NCBI RefSeq assembly: GCF_004193775.1
Contig: NC_041021.1
Location: 22,536,632-22,600,631, forward strand
Source of the DNA: Glycine soja
Lineage: Eukaryota > Streptophyta > Magnoliopsida > Fabales > Fabaceae
Length of the DNA: 64,000 nucleotides
Direction: 5' to 3'
Shown here: one piece after another, positions 57,895 to 64,000 of the stretch
How the letters are laid out: each line of letters starts with the position of its first letter
Position numbering within the stretch: position 1 is the stretch's first letter
Program-made: the position numbers and the translations under genes
The notes under the pieces: model-generated
Told to the model about the DNA's origin: nothing
Seen by the model: the letters and a program-made list of their open reading frames with translations, nothing else
Database searches by the model: none

Positions 57895-59286
57895 AGATCT
57901 GGGGCAATTAAGGAAGTCGCTACATGTTTTTATTTTTTTGTGGTTTCCCCCAGGGATTCCCGTCCTTTGTAATTTTCTCATCACAGTCTTTTAAAGAACG
58001 TAGGATTGGGGTTTCGCTCAGTCCATGGGGATGCCCCAAGCGCTTAGTTGATACTGAACTCGATAAGTTTTTGCTAAAGAATTATTGCATTTGAAAATGC
58101 TCATGCATATTTGTCATCTTGTGACAGGGACAGGATCATTTTAAGCAATGGTCAAATACCGCGCCAAATCAAAGACGAAGATGAGTCAAGGTAAGTGGTA
58201 ACGTGACCACAATTTGCTGCGCAATGTCATTTCCTACTTTTAGGTACTTGGGGACAGGCACGAATGGACGCTAGGCCCATGATCAACGGATCGTTGTCCT
58301 GCATCCAGCTCCGAACAATCGAGAAACGCTACTAGGAGGCAACCTAGTATCCTTTAAATTCCTACCTAATATTATTTAAGATGATGATCGGATGCCTAAC
58401 TTACCCTAGGGGTTTCGAGTAAGCGAATGCCATCCAATAGAGAGCGCGTATTTTCTTCAAACAAAAAAAAGCGCAGGGTTAGCTCGCCTGGGCGAGCACC
58501 CCCTGCACGAGTTAGATGAAAAGGGGCTAGGGGGTGAGTTTTCTTCCCCCAAAACTCCCACCCCCTTCACTCAAGAACCCCATTGCTCACGGAAACAACA
58601 GGAATAACAGCCCCCCAAGCTTCCATTGTTGGTTTTTTGCTTCCCATTTTGCACTTTAATTCACTCCCTACAGGTAAGTGCACTCCCCCTTAATTCTTTG
58701 GCTCTCCATTGATGTGTTTTAGTGCCTTAGTTGTTCAATTTTTGCCAATTTCATGAGACAATGTATGCTTGAATTTATGCTTGTTTGTCTGAATTGAAGG
58801 GTTATGGGGGATGGCCTCAAGCCTAATGTGGGTTCTGAAATGGTTGGGCACATCACATTGCCCCCATCCCCCTTTTTCCTCATACCTAAGGTGTGCCCAC
58901 CAAGAGTTCGGTGAAATGCCTCAATGGCATTTGGGCATGATTTTGTGAACTTTAGTTTGTGGGACTGACTTGTGTATATGGACAGCTTGTAGAGGTTAGT
59001 ATAACTGCCAAAAATAAGGACATAGATATAGGAATCCAAGCCTTTGGTTTTGAGTGCAAGAAAGCATGAAAATGAGAGCATGTTGGTGAGGATTCCCTTT
59101 TAGGCCAACACTTGGTTTGGGCTATGCCATGATGATTTCTTTGTACCTAGATGGTGTGAAAATGTTGTTCACCATGTACATGGGTATGTAGAGTAGGTAG
59201 CCAAGTGCTTTGCGAGTGTGCATGTATGTTAAATATGGCACAAAAATGCTTCTCAAAATAGGAATATATGACATGAAATTGCCTTT

Positions 59287-59320
<34 letters not shown>

Positions 59321-59834
59321 TTAGTAATACAAAAATTGGCTTTCCAATGAATGTGTAACATGAAATTTTTTTTTCCAAATGAGTGTAAATATGTGTGAAC
59401 GTACATAGCATGAAGTTGCCTCTCAGGTGCATGACCATATGTGTGAATAAAATGTGAACATATAGCAAAAATGCCGTTCAAATGAAGTAGATAGGTGGCA
59501 AAAAACGCTTTGCAAGTATGTGTGTATGTTTAGATAAGTAGGCAGGGTGCCTTGCAAAATATGTATGTTGGATAGTTTTTCATGTAGCGTAAGAAAATTC
59601 TTTGCAAACGAAAGTAGGCGCATCTCATAAAATGTCGTTCACCAAAGGAAAGATGTGTGTAAATGTATGTATGTCCTAGGAAAACCCGCGTGTTAATGCG
59701 CAAGTTTTTCTTTTAAAACTCACGTTGATGTTCGCATTTTGTTGGAAAGAAGTCTACGCTATTTTTGCTTGATTTGGCTTTCATTTTAATTGGTTTTCTT
59801 GAGCTAACTTCCCGAATGTCTTTTTTCCCAGGAA
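57895..59834 (+). other. Ogre 3' region with putative 5' exon and intron of the extra ORF
   Basis: Noncoding. Palindrome gctcgcctgggcgagc at 58482-58497. Strong donor-like CAG|GTAAGT at 58671-58679 and acceptor TTTTTTCCCAG|GAA at 59821-59834, framing a 1158 bp AT-rich interval with a (TA)n at 59291-59317. Layout matches 17276-19383 in reverse. Confidence 0.65.
59291..59317. repeat. (TA)n microsatellite
   Basis: About 13 perfect TA units. Confidence 0.97.
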
Positions 59835-60987
59835 ATGGCTCCGAAGAAACTCTCCACGAAGAGGTCTAGAAGGAACGCCACTGGAGAAGGCTCCAGTGCC
59901 GCCTCAGAGTTTGATAGTCATCGTTTCCAGAGTGCCGAGCACCAGCAGCGCTTCGAGGCCATCAAGGGATAGTCATTCCACAAGGAGAGGCATGTCCAAC
60001 TCAGGGAAGATGAGTACACGGACTTTCAGGAGGAGATAGCTCACAGGCATTGAACACCTCTAGTGACTCCCATGGCCAAGTTCGACCCTGAGATAGTCCT
60101 AGGGTTCTACGCTAATGCTTGGCCCATATAGGAGGGAGTTCGGGACATGCGCTCATTGGTGAGGGGTCAGTGGATTCCCTTCGATGCAGATGCCCTCAGC
60201 CAGTTCTTGGGCGACCCGCTGGTTTTGGAGGAAGACCAGCAATGTGAATTCAGCCAGAGGAGGAGCCAGGCAGACAGTTTCGATAAGGAATCCATCGCCC
60301 AGCTGCTGTGCATACCGGGACAGGATATCGCCCGGACCGCTGCAGGGAGGCAGGTGCGGATCATGCACACCAGCATGACTACTTTGACCCAGATATGGAT
60401 GACACTGCTGCTCAGCAATGTCTTGCCTAGCGACCACAACTCCGACCTCCCTCTGCCTAAGTGCTAGTTGGTGTATGTCATCTTGACACGGATGAGCGTA
60501 CACGTGGCCCAGGTGATTGCTGATGCCATTTATTTGTTTGCAGGAATGGCGCCTACTAGACACCCTCTGGACCCAGAGAAGTCCAATAGGGGCCTAGGGT
60601 TTCTAGCTCTGATCACGGGCCTTTGCTAGTCCTACGGAGTTCCAGTCACCCTTAGCAAGGTAATCCGACCGCCGATCACCCGAGCCTTGATCGAGAAGTA
60701 CTGTATGCCAAGGCAGACGCAAAGTGACACACATCAGGCGGCGGGCGCACCGCCACCACCTCGATAGGCCGATCCAGTTGGGTCACTGGGCGTGGAGCGG
60801 TATCTATAGCATTTGGTTTGCCAGCAGACGGCCAACCACCATGGACAGGTGCAGATACATGATTGTCTCTACCAGTTCAGCCTCAGTCAGCAGGGGTAGG
60901 GTTCCGCCCCTTTTGTATGCCCTACCCCATATGGATGAGGATATGACTAACCTGCTCAGTTTCTTGGGAGGGAGTGGAGCCACATGA
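59835..60987 (+). pseudogene. Extra Ogre ORF, second copy, broken
   Basis: Starts ATGGCTCCGAAGAAACT, aligned with the ATG at 17275, and is homologous along the full length: DSHRF, QQRFEAIKG, DEYTDFQEE, FDADAL, IAQLLCIPGQD, MTTLTQIWMTLLLSN. At least five stops: TGG to TAG near 59970, TGG to TGA near 60055, a GAG-type to TAG near 60127, and CAG to TAG near 60464 and 60627. Frameshifts follow toward the C-terminus (~60700 on). Longest clean piece 60147-60466. It is followed by 3' sequence that also matches the Ogre element, confirming shared context. Confidence 0.82.
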
Positions 60988-62498
60988 CCAAGGTCGCCAC
61001 ACTTTTTTGTAATTAACATTACTGCTTTCAGTTATTGTTTTTGTTGTCATCTAACATTACTGCTTTCAGTTATTATTTTTGTTTCCGCTATGATTTGGCA
61101 TTACGACTCTCAGTTATTTTATCACTGTTTTTGTTGCGACTTACCATTGCATTCTTTTCCGTTTGCTTTGTGATTTGACGTAGGTAGGCCGTGTGTGCCC
61201 TCATCCGCACGACCTTTTCAGAAAGAAAAAAAAATGATAAATGATAATAACTTAATAGATGAAGAATAAATAAAAATAAAATTGGTTAGCTAAAAAGCCA
61301 ACATGCTTTTGAAAAGAAAATAACTTCCAGCTTTTCTTTGAAAAATTCACTGATCATAACCAGTTTTGAAAAAAAAATGTGTATCACCTGAAGGGTGAAT
61401 GCTGTGAAAATTTTCCCGAACGCCCAAAATGGACTCGGATGAATGCATGAATTTATAAAAGAACATGTTTTGGAAACACTGGGTTGACTTAAATAGGAAA
61501 AATGAATCCTGAGCCCTAGTGTCACATGACCATAAAAACTTGATGCTTGAGTGTCCACATGGGTGCATGCATGACCAGTTTTGCATAAAATTTCCTAATC
61601 ATCATTGTTGCATGCGTGTCATGGAAATAATGTGAGACATCCCCTTTATCCCTGAACCGCTGGCCAAACTGACGCCTTGACATATATCATGTCCAGCCGT
61701 TCTACAAGCCTTGAGCCAAAATCCCAAACTCACCATAAACCTTGACCCAGGGTGAAAATGCCCATCCTTGTGTTTGAAAGCAAAAAGGAAAGAAAAGAAA
61801 ATTCCCGATCAAAGATTGGAAGAAAGCAAAATGAAAAAGAAAGAAAATTCCCGATCAAAGATCGGAAGAAAACAAAAGAAATATGCAGAAAGGTCTTTGG
61901 ATTAGACAATATCTGAACAATACAAAGTTGTCACCACCAAATAAGGAAAGAAAGGAAACCACGACCCAAAGTGGTCCTCTCCCTTTGATTGCCAACCAAG
62001 ATCCTGTGCGCTAGGGACTTTCTTGCCTCGCACTAAACAAAAATAGAAAAGTAAAAGGCCCAAACAGTCAGAGCCAAATTCCTCAGCAAAACACCATTCC
62101 TGAAAAGTCCTATTGATCCATGATCACGCATGTAATCTTTGATTTGATAGAAAATGATTTGCAAAATCAAGTCATGACATATCTATGGTTTGGAATTAGG
62201 ATAAAACACTTACCTGTGTGAGATTGATACACTTCGAGTTATTTTATTCTATTTTTTTGGACCCAGTGTTCCCTCTAAATGGTCGTTTAGAAACGAAACG
62301 CTAACATCCAAAATCTAATTTATGGTTATGAGAAAATTTCATCAGCATACTCTCCTTTCCTAATAGACACATGATTTTTCATAAAAAAAAAATCATATGT
62401 TGCTCTGATCAGTTGGAGGTTTTGTTTCTTTACTAAAGCATGTTCGTATTTTAGTGAAAAATAACACCAAGACTATTTTAGTCTCAGAAAGGCAAGAA
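60988..62498 (+). other. Ogre 3' region between extra ORF and hairpin array
   Basis: Noncoding. Reverse-complement matches to 14650-15560, including purine-rich gatcaaagatcggaagaaa repeats (61795-61890) and the segment 61440-61640. No gene seen. Confidence 0.75.
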
Positions 62499-62803
62499 CT
62501 ACGTAGGTCTGAGTTCCTCATCATAAATTGAGGATACGTAGGAGCAAAAGCCCCGCTTTTGTCGACCACCCCACCTTTTGCTATCATGACCCAAGAGTCC
62601 GATAGCATGCGGAGACACCTTACGGTTATCCGCACCTCGTCATTCGGAGATCCCAAGTCCGATTGACAAGTAGAGACCAATGTGGTCATCTGCACCCTTT
62701 CCGGAGATGTCAGCATCTTCCGGTAGAGACTATTTTAGTCTCACACCATTTTTTGAAAGAACTACATAGGTCTGAGTTCCTCATCATAAATTGAGGATAC
62801 GTA
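62499..62803. repeat. Two TACGTA stem-loop modules, right-hand Ogre copy
   Basis: At 62499-62541 and 62762-62803, in reverse orientation to those at 14244 and 14481. Inner arms TCCTCA/TGAGGA, each followed by the CAAAAGC..GCTTTTG hairpin (for example 62543-62562). Confidence 0.85.
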
Positions 62804-64000
62804 GGAGCAAAAGCCCCGCTTTTGTCGACCACCTTACCTTTTGCTATCGTGACCCGTGAAGTCTGATGACATGCGCAGATACCCAAGTGGTTATCCGCAC
62901 AAACGATTTCTGTTGATCCTAACCCATGAAGTTAGGTGGCAGGCGGAGATACCCAAGTGGTTATCCGTATAAACACATTTTTGCTATCCGTCAGACTAAG
63001 AGTCCGGTAGCATACAGAGACTAACGTCGTCTTCTGCACCCTTTGTCAATCAGGGCCAACGAACCTGTAGACACGCAGAGATTTACGTTGTCTTCCGCGC
63101 TTTCTGTCATCCTGACCCGTGAAGTCAAGTGACGTATGGAAATACCCAAGCGGTTATCTGTACAAACGGTTTCTATCATCCTGACCCGTGAAGTCAGGTG
63201 ACGTGCGGAGACACACAAGTGATTATCCGCACAAACGATTTCTGTTGATCCTAACCCATGAAGTTAGGTGGCAGGCGGAGATACCTAAGTGGTTATCCGT
63301 ATAAACACACTTTCGCTATCCGTCAGACTAAGAGTCCGGTAGCATGCAGAGACTAACGTCGTCTTCTGTACCCTTTATCAATCAGGGCCAACGAACCTGT
63401 TGACACGTGGAGATTTACGTCATCTTCCGCGCTTTCTGTCATCATGACCCATGAAGTCAGGTGACGTACGGAGATACCCAAGCGGTTATCCGTACAAATG
63501 GTTTCTATCATCCTAACCCATGAAGTTAGGTTACGTACGGAGATACCCAAGTGGTTATTTGTACAAACGGTTTCTGTCATCTTGACCCGTCAAGTCAGGT
63601 GACGTACGGAGATACCCAAGCGGTTATCCGTACAAACGATTTCTGGCATCCTGACCCATGAAGTCAGGTGACGTGCGGAGATACCCAAGTGGTTATCCGT
63701 GCAAACGATTACTGTCATCCTGACCCATGGAGTCAAGTGACATGCAGGGGTACCGTATGGTTACCCGCACTTTTCGTCAACCAGGGGCAAACGATCATGT
63801 TGGCGCGCAGTGACTAACGTCGTCTTCTGCACCTTTTGTCATCCTGACCCGTGGAGTCAGATGGTAGCCGAAGATACCTTATGGTCATCTGCACTTTTTG
63901 TCAACCAAGGGAAAACGAGCCCGTTGGCGCGCAGAGACTAACATTGTCTTTTGCACCTTTTGCCGTCCAGGGACTGCGAGTCAGGTGGTAGGCGGAGATA
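62580..64000. repeat. Ogre 3' tandem array, second sequence type, hairpin pairs
   Basis: Units of ~60-70 bp running off the window. Hairpin 1: CCTGAC/GTCAGG (63180-63198) or CCTAAC/GTTAGG (63250-63268). Hairpin 2: GTGCGGA/TCCGCAC (63203-63232) or GTACGGA/TCCGTAC (63466-63495). A ~330 bp block from ~62907 recurs from ~63237, giving higher-order structure. Occupies the same place in the element as 11940-14430 but the sequence is largely different. Confidence 0.9.

Noticed and set aside
59122..59481. 119-codon minus-strand frame around the (TA)n repeat
   Set aside because: Encodes a low-complexity Tyr/Ile run from the microsatellite and lies inside a putative intron on the other strand.
1..64000. 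tRNA, rRNA or host protein-coding genes
   Set aside because: I looked for them and found none; the only tRNA-like sequences are short primer binding sites of the retrotransposons.

Overview
This is a plant repeat-rich window, almost certainly from soybean (Glycine max or a close Glycine relative) and from a centromeric or pericentromeric position. The best evidence is a 2.3 kb tandem array of ~91-92 bp monomers (31222-33566) that I recognise as the CentGm (SB92-type) centromere satellite. I see no ordinary host gene; nearly everything else is nested Ty3/gypsy LTR retrotransposon sequence.

Layout, left to right. (1) 1-10968: a minus-strand Tekay/Del-type chromovirus (copy A) with ~3.8 kb LTRs, its left LTR cut by the window edge. 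It is inserted into (2) 10969-31221: a minus-strand Ogre/Tat element of about 20 kb with ORF1, gag, protease plus G-patch, RT-RNase H, archaeal-type RNase H and integrase. Downstream of pol it carries an extra ORF of the 'putative plant transposon protein' type, with what looks like its own 5' exon and intron, and a 3' region packed with ~63 bp tandem units that each form two hairpins. (3) 31222-33566: satellite, abutting the Ogre 5' LTR. (4) 33578-42994: copy B of the chromovirus, truncated in both LTRs and holding a 384 bp run of N. (5) 42995-45843: 3' end of an Athila-type element on the plus strand. (6) 45844-47343: an Ogre-type LTR. (7) 47520-51243: 3' part of a Calypso/Athila-like element with a decayed transposon-protein ORF and a 3' LTR. 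(8) 51244-52241: an LTR of unassigned family. (9) 52242-64000: two Ogre-type 3' halves facing away from each other around 55.6-56.1 kb. The left one is interrupted by a solo LTR with a 5 bp target duplication. The right one repeats the order pol end, 5' exon, intron, extra ORF, hairpin array.

The coding genes are retrotransposon genes: Gag packages RNA, Pol matures, copies and integrates it. Almost all are broken by single stop codons or frameshifts. Many of the stops are CAG-to-TAG or TGG-to-TAG/TGA changes, as expected for methylated heterochromatin.

The most interesting signals are: (a) the extra Ogre ORF with conserved splice signals in two copies and a third copy lacking the whole cassette; (b) the hairpin-pair tandem arrays with compensatory stem changes; (c) a TACGTA stem-loop shared by Ogre LTRs and 3' regions; (d) higher-order structure in the satellite; (e) evidence that chromovirus copies A and B descend from one insertion.
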